Numbered from the stretch's first letter, positions 39,969-49,341 are shown. The stretch is DNA of 64,000 nucleotides from JACDCA01 sp963810305 (GCA_963810305.1 CAWEMY010000017.1:186001-250000); one strand, 5' to 3'. The notes: generated by a model not told the origin, from the sequence alone. Numbers and translations: made by a program.

Positions 39969-41153
39969 ATGACGGACCGCCTTTACTATTCGGATCCCTA
40001 CCTCGGCGAATTCGATGCGCGCGTTCTCCGTGCCGACGTCGTCGACGGACGCCACGTCGTGATCCTCGATCGAACCACGTTCTATCCGACGTCTGGCGGC
40101 CAACCGTTCGACACCGGAACGCTCGGCTCAGCGAAGGTCCTCGACGTTATCGACGGAGAGAGCGAAATCATCCACGTCGTCGATGGCTCGCTCGCGGCCG
40201 GAGAGTCCGTGCACGGCGCGATCGACTGGCCGCGGCGGTTCGACCACATGCAGCAGCATACCGGGCAGCACGTCCTGTCGGCTGTGTTCGACCGCCTTCT
40301 GAACGCGCGAACGGAGAGTTTCCATCTCGGCTCTGCCGCCGCCACGATCGATCTGTCGCGGACGGTGACCGCTGCCGAGATCACGCGCGTCGAAGAGGAA
40401 GCCAATCACATCGTGTGGGAAGACCTGCCGGTAGCCATCCGTTTCGCCGACGCGTCCGAAGCCGCCGCGCTGCCGCTGCGAAAGGAGTCGCAGCGGACCG
40501 GGACTCTGCGACTCATCGACATCGAAGGAGTCGACATTTCTGCATGCGGCGGGACGCACGTCGCGCGCACCGGCGCAATCGGAGTGATTGCGGTGGCGGG
40601 TTGGGAAAAGTTCCGTGCCGGCACTCGCGTCGAGTTCTTGTGCGGAGGACGCGCATTGCGGGCCCACCGAAACCTCCGTGACGCCGCCGCGGCCAGCAAC
40701 AAGCTGCTTTCGGTACTGCCGACGGAGTTGCCCGGGGCCATCGAGCGGCTCCAGTCGGATGTGAAGACGGCAAGCCGCACGATTCGTGATCTGCAGACAC
40801 GTCTCGCCGCGCATGAGGGCGAGCGATTGATCAGGAATTCAACGTCGGACAACCTGTGCGTCGTCGACGTCCTCGAAGGCTGGGACCAGATCGGATTGAA
40901 GACGATCGCATCTGCCGTAACACGGCACGCCGGGTATTCGGCGGCATTGATCAGCGCACCGGCGCCCTCGTCCGTCGTCATCGCGCGCGCGGCTGACGCA
41001 TCGGTGGATGCGGCGGCTGTCTTGCGAGCGCTGGTTGAACGGTTCGGCGGCAAAGGCGGAGGGCGGCCGGAGCTGGCGCAAGGAGGCGGCTTGCTGGGGG
41101 ATCCTCAGGAAATGGCCTCGGCGGCGCGCGCGTTGTTACGGCCACAGCCCTAA
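39969..41153 (+). CDS. alanyl-tRNA editing protein, AlaX type with DHHA1-like C-terminus
   Basis: Free-standing relative of the AlaRS editing domain that hydrolyses Ser- or Gly-tRNA(Ala). The zinc motifs HTGQHVLSAVF (HxxxH) and ISACGGTHVART (CxxxH) are both present. The N-terminal beta barrel includes FYPTSGGQPFDTGTLG. A coiled region (AIERLQSDVKTASRTIRDLQ) and a DHHA1-like domain ending GKGGGRPELAQGGGL follow. 394 residues, so a long-form AlaX. No aminoacylation domain. Start ATG 39969. It is followed directly by a truncated PD40 gene remnant. Confidence 0.93.
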   Translation: MTDRLYYSDPYLGEFDARVLRADVVDGRHVVILDRTTFYPTSGGQPFDTGTLGSAKVLDVIDGESEIIHVVDGSLAAGESVHGAIDWPRRFDHMQQHTGQHVLSAVFDRLLNARTESFHLGSAAATIDLSRTVTAAEITRVEEEANHIVWEDLPVAIRFADASEAAALPLRKESQRTGTLRLIDIEGVDISACGGTHVARTGAIGVIAVAGWEKFRAGTRVEFLCGGRALRAHRNLRDAAAASNKLLSVLPTELPGAIERLQSDVKTASRTIRDLQTRLAAHEGERLIRNSTSDNLCVVDVLEGWDQIGLKTIASAVTRHAGYSAALISAPAPSSVVIARAADASVDAAAVLRALVERFGGKGGGRPELAQGGGLLGDPQEMASAARALLRPQP

Positions 41154-41160
41154 ACCCGCG

Positions 41161-42057
41161 ATGGCGCGCCGACGCTGCCGGATCTACCTGGGCGCGCTGA
41201 CGGGCGCGCCCCGACACGATTGACACCCGGAGACGGTAGCGCGGTGTTTCTGCCCGATCGCCAGGGGCCCGGCGAATCGTTGCGCGGAGGCGGGTGGGTG
41301 TTGTGGGTGCGGACGGGGATGCTCGTGGCCCAGCAGCTCGATGTGGAGAAGGCCACGCTTATAGGAGAGCCCTTGACCCTGGCGGACGGGGTGGCCACCG
41401 AGGGTGACTCTCGGAGCGCCGTCTCGGTGGCGACCGCGGGACTGGTGACATATCGGACGGGAGCGAGCAGCCAGCGGCAACTGGCGTGGTTCGACCGCTC
41501 GGGCACGGCGCGCGGCACGATCGGCGACCACGATGGCACACTCGCCAGACCGCGCGTGTCCCGCGACGGCCGTCGCGTCGCGGTGTCCCGCACGGTGCAG
41601 GGAAATACCGACGTCTGGCTGCTCGACGGCGTTCGCGCGAGCCGACTCACATTTGATGCGGCTGTCGATTCGTATCCCGTCTGGTCGCCCGACGGCTCCC
41701 GGATCGCGTTCACCTCGAACCGGACGGGGCAATTTGCCCTCTACCAGATGCTCACGCTCGGCGGAGTGGAGGAGCAGCTCATGGCGGCCTCCGACGAGTA
41801 CGTGGCCTCCTACAGTTGGTCTGTGGACGGCCGCGGCCTGCTGTACGGCAGCATCGCATCGCAAGGGAACGTCGATCTCTGGATCGTACCGATGGTGGGG
41901 GAACGCACACCAAGGGCGTTCCTGAAGACTCCCTTCCGTGAGGCCTATGGGGTGTTCTCCCCGGACGGCCTTTGGGTAGCCTACCAATCGAACGAATCGG
42001 GGCGGCCGGAAGTCTACGTGCGGCCGGTTGTTCCGCCTTCGCGCGAGGCTTCGGCGG
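41161..42057 (+). pseudogene. remnant of a PD40/TolB-like repeat protein (probable Ser/Thr kinase sensor domain)
   Basis: Fragment of the beta-propeller region found at the C-terminus of many acidobacterial kinases. It reads IYLGALTGAP then, after a shift near 41210, LTPGDGSAVFLPD, GMLVAQQLDVEKATLIGEPL, PVWSPDGSRIAFTSNRTGQF and GVFSPDGLWVAYQSNESGRP. No start, kinase domain or signal peptide precedes it. It breaks off at YVRPVVPP, exactly at a TCCGCC...GGCGGA palindrome, where the next gene's tail begins. Both ends are therefore lost. Confidence 0.8.
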
Positions 42058-42892
42058 ACAAGCCCGCGGCCACGCGCGCGGCTGGACATGGCAGGCGGTT
42101 CAGTTTGACCAAAGAGACGCCGGCTTCCCGCGCGACATTCTCGTCCGGGTCGGCTTTGGCCTTTTGCAGGGCGGGCACGGCAATCTCCGCCTCAGGGCCG
42201 AACGAGCCCAGCGCGGCGGCCGATGCCGTTCGAACGTCGGCGTGTTCGTCCTGCAGCATCTCGATCAGCTCGGGGACGACGACCTCTCCTTCGTCGTGGA
42301 TGATTCCCAGGTAGATCGCGGAAATCATCCGGACGTCGGGATCGGCGTCTGCGAGGCCGTCGAGCAGTAGTGGTACGACGACTCCGGAGGAAAGGGAAGC
42401 GCGGGTATGGAGCTTACCGATCGCGCGCAGGGCCTCCTTGCGAACGATGGGGTCCTCGCTGGCGAGCGCGTCTCTCAAGGGAATGAAGGCCTCCTCGCCC
42501 ATGAAGCTCAGCGCAACGGCAGCTTCGACGGTCAGTGCCGGGACCGTCAAGTGCGCAGCGACTTCGTCGATCAGGCCGGCCGCATCCGCGCCCAGCACCG
42601 CACAGCCCCTGAGGGCCGCTTTCTTGTGATCTTCGTCGGCGGTCGGATTGCGCAGCGTTTCGCTGATCGCGGGAAGCGCCGAGGTGTGCTGATTCTTGAG
42701 TTGCCGACGAGCCTCTTCAGCGACAGCGGGGTTCTGGCTGTAGATGTGATCGAGCCAGTTGATGTCGTTGGCGACATCGGCTGGCTGAGCGGATCGCGCG
42801 AAGCGTCCCGAGCGGTAGTACCACCACCCGGCAGCGGCCGCCACGCAGCCGACGACCAGCACAGCCGCGGCGATCCGGCGCACCATTCCCAA
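42014..42892 (-). CDS. HEAT-repeat protein with membrane anchor
   Basis: 292 residues. An N-terminal membrane segment (IAAAVLVVGCVAAAAGWWYY) precedes about six HEAT/PBS-lyase-like repeats: NPTADEDHKKAALRGCAVLG, AVALSFMGEEAFIPLRDALA, IVRKEALRAIGKLH and ADVRTASAAALGSFGPEAEI. These helical repeats usually bind other proteins. The natural end is probably near VSLVKLNRL; the last 30 residues (SAEASREGG and on) are encoded by the palindrome and by the reverse strand of the PD40 remnant, so the original stop seems to have been lost. Confidence 0.86.
   Translation of the reverse strand: MGMVRRIAAAVLVVGCVAAAAGWWYYRSGRFARSAQPADVANDINWLDHIYSQNPAVAEEARRQLKNQHTSALPAISETLRNPTADEDHKKAALRGCAVLGADAAGLIDEVAAHLTVPALTVEAAVALSFMGEEAFIPLRDALASEDPIVRKEALRAIGKLHTRASLSSGVVVPLLLDGLADADPDVRMISAIYLGIIHDEGEVVVPELIEMLQDEHADVRTASAAALGSFGPEAEIAVPALQKAKADPDENVAREAGVSLVKLNRLPCPAARVAAGLSAEASREGGTTGRT
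42032..42058. repeat. palindrome TCCGCC ... GGCGGA at the PD40 remnant/HEAT junction
   Basis: Inverted repeat with TCCGCCTTCG and CTTCGGCGGA-like arms around GCGCGAGG. It marks the breakpoint of the PD40 remnant and is translated on the minus strand as the tail of the HEAT protein. Confidence 0.75.
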
Positions 42893-42896
42893 TTAT

Positions 42897-42966
42897 CAAT
42901 TACGAGTGGTCAGTGATCAGTGATCAGTAATCAATTGACCAGTCGTCAGTGATCAATGATCAGTGT
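42897..42966. repeat. heptamer array, unit GTGATCA
   Basis: About nine units (GTGGTCA, GTGATCA, GTGATCA, GTAATCA, ATTGACCA, GTCGTCA, GTGATCA, ATGATCA). The dacB codons for T-D-H and its TGA stop (42953-42964) lie inside the array. GATC in each unit makes it self-complementary. Confidence 0.93.
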
Positions 42967-44473
42967 AGTTCGCGAGGATCTCGACGGCGAGGTCAGCAGC
43001 CCAGGTGATGGTCGCTGCGGGAATCACGAAGTCGTTGGCGATGATCGAGAACACCAGCATCTCGCCATCTCGGGTGCGCACGAAGCCCGATAGTGACCGG
43101 ACGTTCGCGATTGAGCCGGTTTTCGCCCGCGCATTCTCCGCGGCGCGCGTCTGCCGCATGCGTGTTGAGATGGTCCCGTCTTTGGCCGCGATTGGAAGCG
43201 TTGCGAGGAAAGGCTCCCGGTGCCGGGGATCGGAGTACATGCGGCGCAGGACACTTGTGACTGCCGCGGCTGCGACGTAGTTGTACCGGGAAAGCCCCGA
43301 GCCGTCAGACATGACGTACGCGTCTTCAGGGACGTTCCACGCCGCGAATGCCTGCGCCGCTGCCGTCCTTCCCGCGCGAGTCGATCCCAGCCCGCCCTGC
43401 TTTGCGCCGATTGCCTTGAGCAGCGTCTCGCCGTACTGGTTCTGACTGACTTTCATCAGCACGGTGCCGATTTCAAGCAGCGTTGGCGAAAGCGTCGTGT
43501 GCAGCACGCGGAAGGACGGGGCGCCATTTCGGACGAGGTCCGCGGCCACATCGTCACCATCGGCAGCTTCCCCGGTGACCGCGATGCCTCGCGAAACGAG
43601 AGCGTCCTTGACCCCCTGCGAAAAGAACAAGGTGGGATTCACCACCGCCACCACGCGCGTCACAGCTGGCGAGCCCAACGGGATCGTTCCGCTGACTTCG
43701 AGCTCGGGCCGATCGACGCGACGGCGGACGTTGATGGATCCACGCTGCCCCGATTCGCCCGCCGCCGGCTCGGTTCGAACCCGATTCACCACCGTGAGCC
43801 CGCTGCCGGCCTCGAGACGCACAGCTGCCGGATCGCCCGACGCGCCTCCCGGTGTCACCGTCAACTCGGCCACATTCTCGTTGTACTGAAGCGCGCCGAT
43901 GGGCGATGCATACCCGGCCTCGAGATAGTCCCACGCCCAGCCAGGCCCAAGTCCCTCGTCATCGAACGCCTGGTCGTCGCCGACGATGCGTCCCTCGATC
44001 GAGGAGATGCCCGCGGCACGCAGTGCTTTGGCCCATTCGTCGAAGACCAGCTTGGCGCGATCGCCGCGGGTGCTCATCGTCGGGTCGCCGCTGCCCCGGA
44101 TCACCAGGTCGCCGCGCAGGACGCCGTTCTCGATCGGCGCCGATGTCTCGAGAGTCGTCGCGAACCGGTGGTCCCAACCGAGAAGTTGCGCGGCCGCCGC
44201 CAGCGTCAGGATCTTCATGTTGGACGCCGGCATCATCAGACGATCGGCGTTGTGCTGAAAGACTAGTGCACCAGTCTCGGCAGAGCGGATGTCAACGCCC
44301 CAGACTCCGCGGGCCATGATCGGAGCGTTGAAGACGGAGGAGAGATCCGCCTGCAGCTGTCGAACGGCTGCGGGGTTGTGAGAGGTCGAAGGGGATGTTG
44401 CCGGCGCCGCATGCGTCGCACAGCCGGCGGACGCCAGCGCCGCCGCAACGCACATAGCGCGGAGGGTGATCAT
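42953..44473 (-). CDS. dacB: D-alanyl-D-alanine carboxypeptidase/endopeptidase (PBP4 type)
   Basis: Periplasmic class C penicillin-binding protein. A lipoprotein-like signal (AMCVAAALASAGCATH) gives a possible lipid anchor. Active-site motifs: SxxK in LMMPASNMKILTLAAA, SxN in MSDGSGLSRYNYVAAAAV and KTG in ARAKTGSIANVRSLSGFV. 506 residues, normal for PBP4 with its inserted domains. The stop is provided by the heptamer array. The DUF4340 gene lies upstream across a palindromic element. Confidence 0.94.
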   Translation of the reverse strand: MITLRAMCVAAALASAGCATHAAPATSPSTSHNPAAVRQLQADLSSVFNAPIMARGVWGVDIRSAETGALVFQHNADRLMMPASNMKILTLAAAAQLLGWDHRFATTLETSAPIENGVLRGDLVIRGSGDPTMSTRGDRAKLVFDEWAKALRAAGISSIEGRIVGDDQAFDDEGLGPGWAWDYLEAGYASPIGALQYNENVAELTVTPGGASGDPAAVRLEAGSGLTVVNRVRTEPAAGESGQRGSINVRRRVDRPELEVSGTIPLGSPAVTRVVAVVNPTLFFSQGVKDALVSRGIAVTGEAADGDDVAADLVRNGAPSFRVLHTTLSPTLLEIGTVLMKVSQNQYGETLLKAIGAKQGGLGSTRAGRTAAAQAFAAWNVPEDAYVMSDGSGLSRYNYVAAAAVTSVLRRMYSDPRHREPFLATLPIAAKDGTISTRMRQTRAAENARAKTGSIANVRSLSGFVRTRDGEMLVFSIIANDFVIPAATITWAADLAVEILANYTDH

Positions 44474-44480
44474 TTCAGAT

Positions 44481-44510
44481 GCAGGGGCGGTTCGCGAAAC
44501 GGCCCCTAGC
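44481..44510. repeat. palindrome (GGGGCGGTTCGCGAAAC), degraded copy of 33542-33569
   Basis: Same palindrome as after the aldolase gene, with one extra A in the centre. It spans the gap between the DUF4340 stop and dacB, and supplies the DUF4340 TAG stop (44506-44508 on the minus strand). Confidence 0.9.
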
Positions 44511-45828
44511 GCAGCGCCTCGACGGCCTTCAGGATATCGTCGAGCAGCGTCGTATCGATTTTCGCAGCACCGGGGACGCCGTCGCGGACCGCAAATGCGT
44601 CCGTACCGGTCCGTAAGAAGGTGACGCGTTCCTCTTTTCCGTCACCGGTGAGGACGGTCGTAAGCTCCGCTTTCGCGCCTGCTGCGGCGACAAATGACGT
44701 CGCCCGGGCGCCGGTAAGCGTCGACAGCAGGCTGGCGATCTTGTCGGCATCGGCGTCTTTCTGCGCCGGCGCCAGCTGCCGCCACTTCTCGACGTCCTTG
44801 CCGTCCTTGTCCTTTTCCGTCTTCTTCTCGAAGAGGAATTTGTCCGCGCCCTTCGTCAACTCGATGCGAGTCGTGTTGAATGCCCGTGCGTCGAAAAGAT
44901 CCTTCTGGCGATACTGCAGCGCGTCCTTCTTCAGCTCGTCGACGATCGCAGACTCGAGCGTGAAAACCGCCGGCCGGGATTCGTCTTTCGCGTAGACCGT
45001 CCCCTCGGCGCCTGTCTTTCCGATGAGCAGCGTTGCTTGCGACGACCCGGTGCCGATACGGGCGGTCACCGACGGCTTGTCGAGGCCGTACTCCTTCAGA
45101 TCGGCGCCCGGCGCCAGCGACTTCATCTGGGCGCCGGCGACGCGGGTAACAAGGCTGTCGATCGCGACGGCGTCAGTTCGCGGCTCGGCCGGTGCGGCGA
45201 GTTGCCACGTTCCGTTCACCTTGGCGAACTTGATCGGCTGTCCAGCCGAAACGATTTCGAGCGAATCGACCTTCTGTGCGTCGATCTTGAGTGCGCTCTT
45301 GTCTCTGAGATCGAACGTCTTTCGATTGAAGGTCGACTCGATGTACGACGGGATCAGGAATACCTTCGGCTTACCTGCGATCTTTGCGTAGACATCGCTG
45401 CCGGTCGGTGTCTTCGCCCCGATCTGCAGCGTCTGCGGCTCGCCGCCGGCTTTGAAGGTCACCTCGATGCGCGGTTCGGCGAGGCCGAATTCCTTCAGAT
45501 CCTGGGCGTTCTCGTCGATGACCCGCTGTTGCTCGAGGGTCGACAGATTGGAGGTGATCCCTGAGACCTCCGACGCGTCGGCCGCAGCGGGCGCACCATC
45601 GGCCGGGGCCACCACCTGCCAGTCGGCTCCGGCCTTTCGGAGTGTCGTGCGTTCGCCCGATTCGGACTTGATCGCCACTTCTTCGATCTTGTCCGACTCG
45701 ACGCTGAACACCTTTTCGAGCTTCTTCGTGTCAGTCGCGGGCGTCGGATTCCGATATTCCTTCGACGCGAAGTAGGCGACCGGAACCAGGACGAGAACGA
45801 GCAGCGCCAGAGTACGTCCGCCGCGCAT
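44506..45828 (-). CDS. DUF4340 domain protein of GldG-type exporter set
   Basis: 440 residues with one N-terminal membrane helix (LALLVLVLVPVAYFASKEYR) and repeated DUF4340 units: VFSVESDKIEEVAIKSESGE, FGLAEPRIEVTFKAGGEPQT and KEYGLDKPSVTARIGTGSSQ. Repeats of LQIGAKTPTGSDVYAK type recur. Its ATG lies next to the GldG-like stop. Together with the next three genes it forms an ABC exporter operon common in acidobacteria. The substrate is unknown. Confidence 0.9.
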   Translation of the reverse strand: MRGGRTLALLVLVLVPVAYFASKEYRNPTPATDTKKLEKVFSVESDKIEEVAIKSESGERTTLRKAGADWQVVAPADGAPAAADASEVSGITSNLSTLEQQRVIDENAQDLKEFGLAEPRIEVTFKAGGEPQTLQIGAKTPTGSDVYAKIAGKPKVFLIPSYIESTFNRKTFDLRDKSALKIDAQKVDSLEIVSAGQPIKFAKVNGTWQLAAPAEPRTDAVAIDSLVTRVAGAQMKSLAPGADLKEYGLDKPSVTARIGTGSSQATLLIGKTGAEGTVYAKDESRPAVFTLESAIVDELKKDALQYRQKDLFDARAFNTTRIELTKGADKFLFEKKTEKDKDGKDVEKWRQLAPAQKDADADKIASLLSTLTGARATSFVAAAGAKAELTTVLTGDGKEERVTFLRTGTDAFAVRDGVPGAAKIDTTLLDDILKAVEALR

Positions 45829-47412
45829 CTATCTCCTCACCCACCACGTCCGGACGCCGGCCAGCAGGATCAGCCCGGGAATGATGAACACGGTCAGCCA
45901 GAAGATGTTCCGCTCCTGCGCGGCGGTGACGGTGATGCGGCGGTCTTCCGGATCACGCGGACGGATCGAAATCATGTTCTCCTGCTGCGCGAGCCAGTTC
46001 ACCGAATTCATGAACAGATCGCGATTGCCCGGGATCCCGAGCCATCCGTTCGAGGCGAAATCCGAGTCGCCGATCGCCACGATCCGCGTCTCCGGCGGCT
46101 TGGGGGCGTCCGGCTTGTCGGACGGCGGCGTCGGTGGCTTCTCCGCGGCTGTAGAAACGGCGGAGCCGAGCGACACGGGCCCTGGCTTGTCTCCTTTGGC
46201 TTCCTCCCGCTCGACCCGGCCCGAGGTCATGAGCTCCTTGACGTCGATCTCCGCCCAACTCCTGGGACTGGTCTCGATCAGGTTCTGTGCGAAGCGATTG
46301 TTCGCTCCGGCGCTGATCGAGGAGACAGAGCGAGCCATCGCGTACGCGGTGAGCAGTCGAAACCGATCCGTGATCGGATGCGGATCGTACTTCGCAGCCA
46401 GCGGCACCTCGGGACCCGTACCGAGCATCTGTCCCATGCCGCTCGCGTCGACGACGACGTTGTTTCCGACCTCGATTGCCCACTCCTTGAGCAGCGCGAT
46501 CACGTTGATCAGATCGGGGGTCTCGGGCTTGGCCGGCGGGTCGAGGAGAAAGAAAATCTTTCCGCCCCGGGCGAGGTACGCCTTCAGCATCTCGATTTCC
46601 GCGGGGAAGAGGTCCGTGCGCGGTCCCGCGACGACCAGCACGGTCGCGTCAGCGGGCACAGCCTGAACCTGAGCGAGCACGACTCCGTCGAACTCGAAGT
46701 TGTCGGACTTGAGCGCCGCGGCGATTGTCGAATAACCCGTCTGATCGGAACCTTCGAGCGCCCTTTCACCGTGCCCCTGGACGAAGTAGACCTTGTTCTT
46801 CGTGCCCTGCACGACCTTGATCAGCCCGTTGGTCAGCTCCTGCTCGGCGTCGGAGGTGACCCGCTCGACGCGGCCGTCATAGTCGAAGACTACGGTCCCG
46901 ACCTGCTGCACGCCGTACTGCGTTGCCAGCGCCGGACGTCGTTCCACGTCCACGTACTCGACCGACACGTTGTTCGAGACGTACTTGAACTCGTCGAGAC
47001 GGGCGCGGTACCGGTCGAAATCTTCCGCCCGAGTGAACACCCGCACCGCGACCGGTTTCTGCAGCGAACTCAGGACCTTTTTCGTCTGGTCCGACAACGT
47101 GAACTGTTTCGCCGCCGTCAGGTCCCAGCGCTTATTGCGTCGGCTCGCGAGGAAGTTGATCCCGATCAGAATGGCGAGCACGATCGCAACACTGGCGATC
47201 GCAACCGAACCGTACCGCGCTTCACGGCCCGAAAACGAACGCGCCACCGATCGCCAGTCGCTGAGGATGTACAGCAGGACGCAGACCAGACCGGCAATCG
47301 CCAGGCGGCCAACCCATTCCTCCCATTCGGGGCGGAGAAACCGAATCGCGACGGCGGCGAAGACCAGTGCGACGCCCAGCCATCCGAGAAGTCCGAGGAT
47401 TTTCTTCAACAT
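45829..47412 (-). CDS. GldG-like ABC-associated protein
   Basis: 527 residues with three N-terminal membrane helices (LGWLGVALVFAAVAIRFLRP, LAIAGLVCVLLYILSD, VAIASVAIVLAILIGINFLA). A large periplasmic ABC_transp_aux/GldG domain follows (RWDLTAAKQFTLSDQTKKVL, VYFVQGHGERALEGSDQTGY, LVVAGPRTDLFPAEIEMLKA), then a C-terminal membrane helix (NIFWLTVFIIPGLILLAGVR). It partners the GldF/GldA-type permease and ATPase. A Pro-rich insertion sits near residue 430. Confidence 0.92.
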   Translation of the reverse strand: MLKKILGLLGWLGVALVFAAVAIRFLRPEWEEWVGRLAIAGLVCVLLYILSDWRSVARSFSGREARYGSVAIASVAIVLAILIGINFLASRRNKRWDLTAAKQFTLSDQTKKVLSSLQKPVAVRVFTRAEDFDRYRARLDEFKYVSNNVSVEYVDVERRPALATQYGVQQVGTVVFDYDGRVERVTSDAEQELTNGLIKVVQGTKNKVYFVQGHGERALEGSDQTGYSTIAAALKSDNFEFDGVVLAQVQAVPADATVLVVAGPRTDLFPAEIEMLKAYLARGGKIFFLLDPPAKPETPDLINVIALLKEWAIEVGNNVVVDASGMGQMLGTGPEVPLAAKYDPHPITDRFRLLTAYAMARSVSSISAGANNRFAQNLIETSPRSWAEIDVKELMTSGRVEREEAKGDKPGPVSLGSAVSTAAEKPPTPPSDKPDAPKPPETRIVAIGDSDFASNGWLGIPGNRDLFMNSVNWLAQQENMISIRPRDPEDRRITVTAAQERNIFWLTVFIIPGLILLAGVRTWWVRR

Positions 47413-47425
47413 GTCGGTCTGCGCC

Positions 47426-48193
47426 TCACCCGCGCCAGCGTTCGCTGTCGACCGACTTGGCGGTCAGAAACAGGCCGAACGTGATGAAGCTCAGGTAGTA
47501 AATGACGTGTTTGGTGTCGATGACACCCCGGGCGAAGTCGTTGAAATGCTCGGTGATCGACAGATAGTTCAGCACTTCCCTGGTCGTCGGACCCGATGAT
47601 TCGCCGATCCAGTTGATGATCCAGAGCATCAGGAAGGTGGCGAAGGTGAGGGTGCCGGCGACGATCTGGTTTTTCGTCAGGCTCGAAATCAGGAGGCCGA
47701 CCGCAATGAAACAGCCGCCCATCAGCAGCAGCCCGAGGTAGCCGGCCACGATCGGACGCCACTCAGGGTTGCCAAACCAGAAGAGGATCGCGATGTAGAG
47801 GATCGTCACCGCCAGCATCGCGACGTAGAGGCCCATCGCCCCGAAAAACTTTCCCAGGATGATCTGCACGTCGGTGACCGGCGACGTCAGCAGCAGCTCG
47901 ATGGTCCCGGAGCGTTTCTCCTCCGAATAGGTCCGCATGGTGATCATCGGCATCACGAACAGGATGATCACCGCCGAGTTCTGCAGCACTGCCGCGATCA
48001 TCTGCTGGTTGATGTTCGGTGCGCGCCCGCCGCCGGCCTGCATCATCTCGGCGCTGCTCCGGATGAAGATGTAGAGATAGGCGTAGTAGAAATAGCCAAA
48101 GAGCAGCGCGAACAGCCCGATGATCACGTACGCGATCGGGGACGCGAAGTAGGAGCGCAGCTCCTTCTCGGCGAGGGTCAGAACGTTACGCAA
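47426..48193 (-). CDS. ABC transporter permease, GldF type
   Basis: 255 residues with six membrane segments: IAYVIIGLFALLFGYFYYA, AVIILFVMPMITMRTYSEEK, AMGLYVAMLAVTILYIAILF, GLLLMGGCFIAVGLLISSL and LTFATFLMLWIINWI, plus a last one near the C-terminus. The RTYSEEKRSGTIELLLTSPV motif is typical of ABC-2 permeases. The first codons overlap the ATPase gene end. A Gly-rich loop (AGGGRAPNINQQ) follows the first helix pair. Confidence 0.93.
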   Translation of the reverse strand: MRNVLTLAEKELRSYFASPIAYVIIGLFALLFGYFYYAYLYIFIRSSAEMMQAGGGRAPNINQQMIAAVLQNSAVIILFVMPMITMRTYSEEKRSGTIELLLTSPVTDVQIILGKFFGAMGLYVAMLAVTILYIAILFWFGNPEWRPIVAGYLGLLLMGGCFIAVGLLISSLTKNQIVAGTLTFATFLMLWIINWIGESSGPTTREVLNYLSITEHFNDFARGVIDTKHVIYYLSFITFGLFLTAKSVDSERWRG

Positions 48194-49196
48194 CGGGGGC
48201 CTCTCCTTCAGTCCCTGGGTCCGTCTGGCCCTGGGCCGGTAGGTCCGAAGGTTTCTCCTCGGGTATTTCCTCAGTCGTCACCTGGAGGAAGATCTCTTCG
48301 AGGCTCATGCGCATTGGCCGGAGCTCGAGCAGACCCCATCCGCGGTTGACGATCGATCGTGCAAGCTCACGCCGGATGTCCCTGCCGCGCTCACTCTCGA
48401 CCTCGTAGCCGGCAAGCGTGCCGCGCTGGTCTGCTGTGGCGACCCGGATAACCCCGGGGACTTCATTGAGAGTCGGCCCTGCGTCCGCCCCTCCCGCATC
48501 CACCTGCACATACATGGTCTCGGCTCCCTTGAGCCGCGCGGTGAGATTGTCGGGGGTATCGACCGCCACCACGCGTCCTTTGTTGATGATGACGACGCGC
48601 TGGCACGTCTGGGCGACCTCGGGAAGGATGTGCGTGCTCAGGACGATCGTGTGATCGCCTGCAAGGCCGCGGATCAGCTGCCGCGTCTCGATGATCTGTT
48701 TCGGATCGAGTCCGGCGGTCGGCTCGTCGAGGATCAGGACTTCCGGATTGTGAATGATTGCCTGGGCGAGGCCGACGCGCTGCCGGTAACCCTTCGACAG
48801 CTTTGCGCAGTGGCGGTCCGCCATGTCGGCGACGTGTGCGCGGGCCATGACGCTTGCCACGCGCTCCTTCTTCTCCTTCGCCGGCACACCCTTGAGGCGC
48901 GCGACGAAATCGAGATACTCGCGGACGGTCATGTCCGGGTAGAGCGGCGGTGTCTCCGGGAGATACCCGATCCGCCGTTTGGCGTCGATCGGCTTGTCGA
49001 AGATGTCGTACCCCGCCACGGTCGCTCGACCGTCGGTCGGCGGCATGTAGCCGGTGAGGATGCGCATGGTGGTGGTCTTGCCAGCGCCATTCGGGCCGAG
49101 GAAGCCGAGGATCTCTCCCCGCTCGACCCGAAAGCTCACATCGTCAACGGCCGTAACTCGGCCGTAACGCTTAGTCAGGTGATGAACCTCGATCAC
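48186..49196 (-). CDS. ABC transporter ATP-binding protein, GldA type
   Basis: 336 residues. Walker A FLGPNGAGKTTTMRIL, signature LSKGYRQRVGLAQAI, Walker B VLILDEPTAGLDP, and switch His in IVLSTHILPEV. A C-terminal regulatory region follows the NBD. It is the first gene of the exporter operon, divergent from the ArsR-type regulator with 170 bases between. The ATG is at 49196. Confidence 0.95.
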   Translation of the reverse strand: MIEVHHLTKRYGRVTAVDDVSFRVERGEILGFLGPNGAGKTTTMRILTGYMPPTDGRATVAGYDIFDKPIDAKRRIGYLPETPPLYPDMTVREYLDFVARLKGVPAKEKKERVASVMARAHVADMADRHCAKLSKGYRQRVGLAQAIIHNPEVLILDEPTAGLDPKQIIETRQLIRGLAGDHTIVLSTHILPEVAQTCQRVVIINKGRVVAVDTPDNLTARLKGAETMYVQVDAGGADAGPTLNEVPGVIRVATADQRGTLAGYEVESERGRDIRRELARSIVNRGWGLLELRPMRMSLEEIFLQVTTEEIPEEKPSDLPAQGQTDPGTEGEAPVA

Positions 49197-49310
49197 GATT
49201 TCTCCGGTTCCTGGTTGTTTGTCTGTGTCTAAGGTGTAGATATCAGGCCGATTAGCAGCCCAAACAGTGATACTACCGACTCGCGGAAAAATGTGTCAAG
49301 ACGACGGGGT

Positions 49311-49340
49311 TTGCATTTTCGCGTTTCGCTCGGGTAATAT
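49311..49340 (+). promoter_or_regulatory. sigma-70-type promoter of arsR-like/P-ATPase operon
   Basis: TTGCAT at 49311-49316, 18-base spacer, TAATAT at 49335-49340. Transcription would start within the following inverted repeat. Confidence 0.6.
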
Positions 49341-49341
49341 A

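Noticed and set aside
49197..49310. Gap between the ABC ATPase and the ArsR-type gene searched for a small RNA
   Set aside because: Only the plus-strand promoter region is evident; no terminator or conserved structure is visible.
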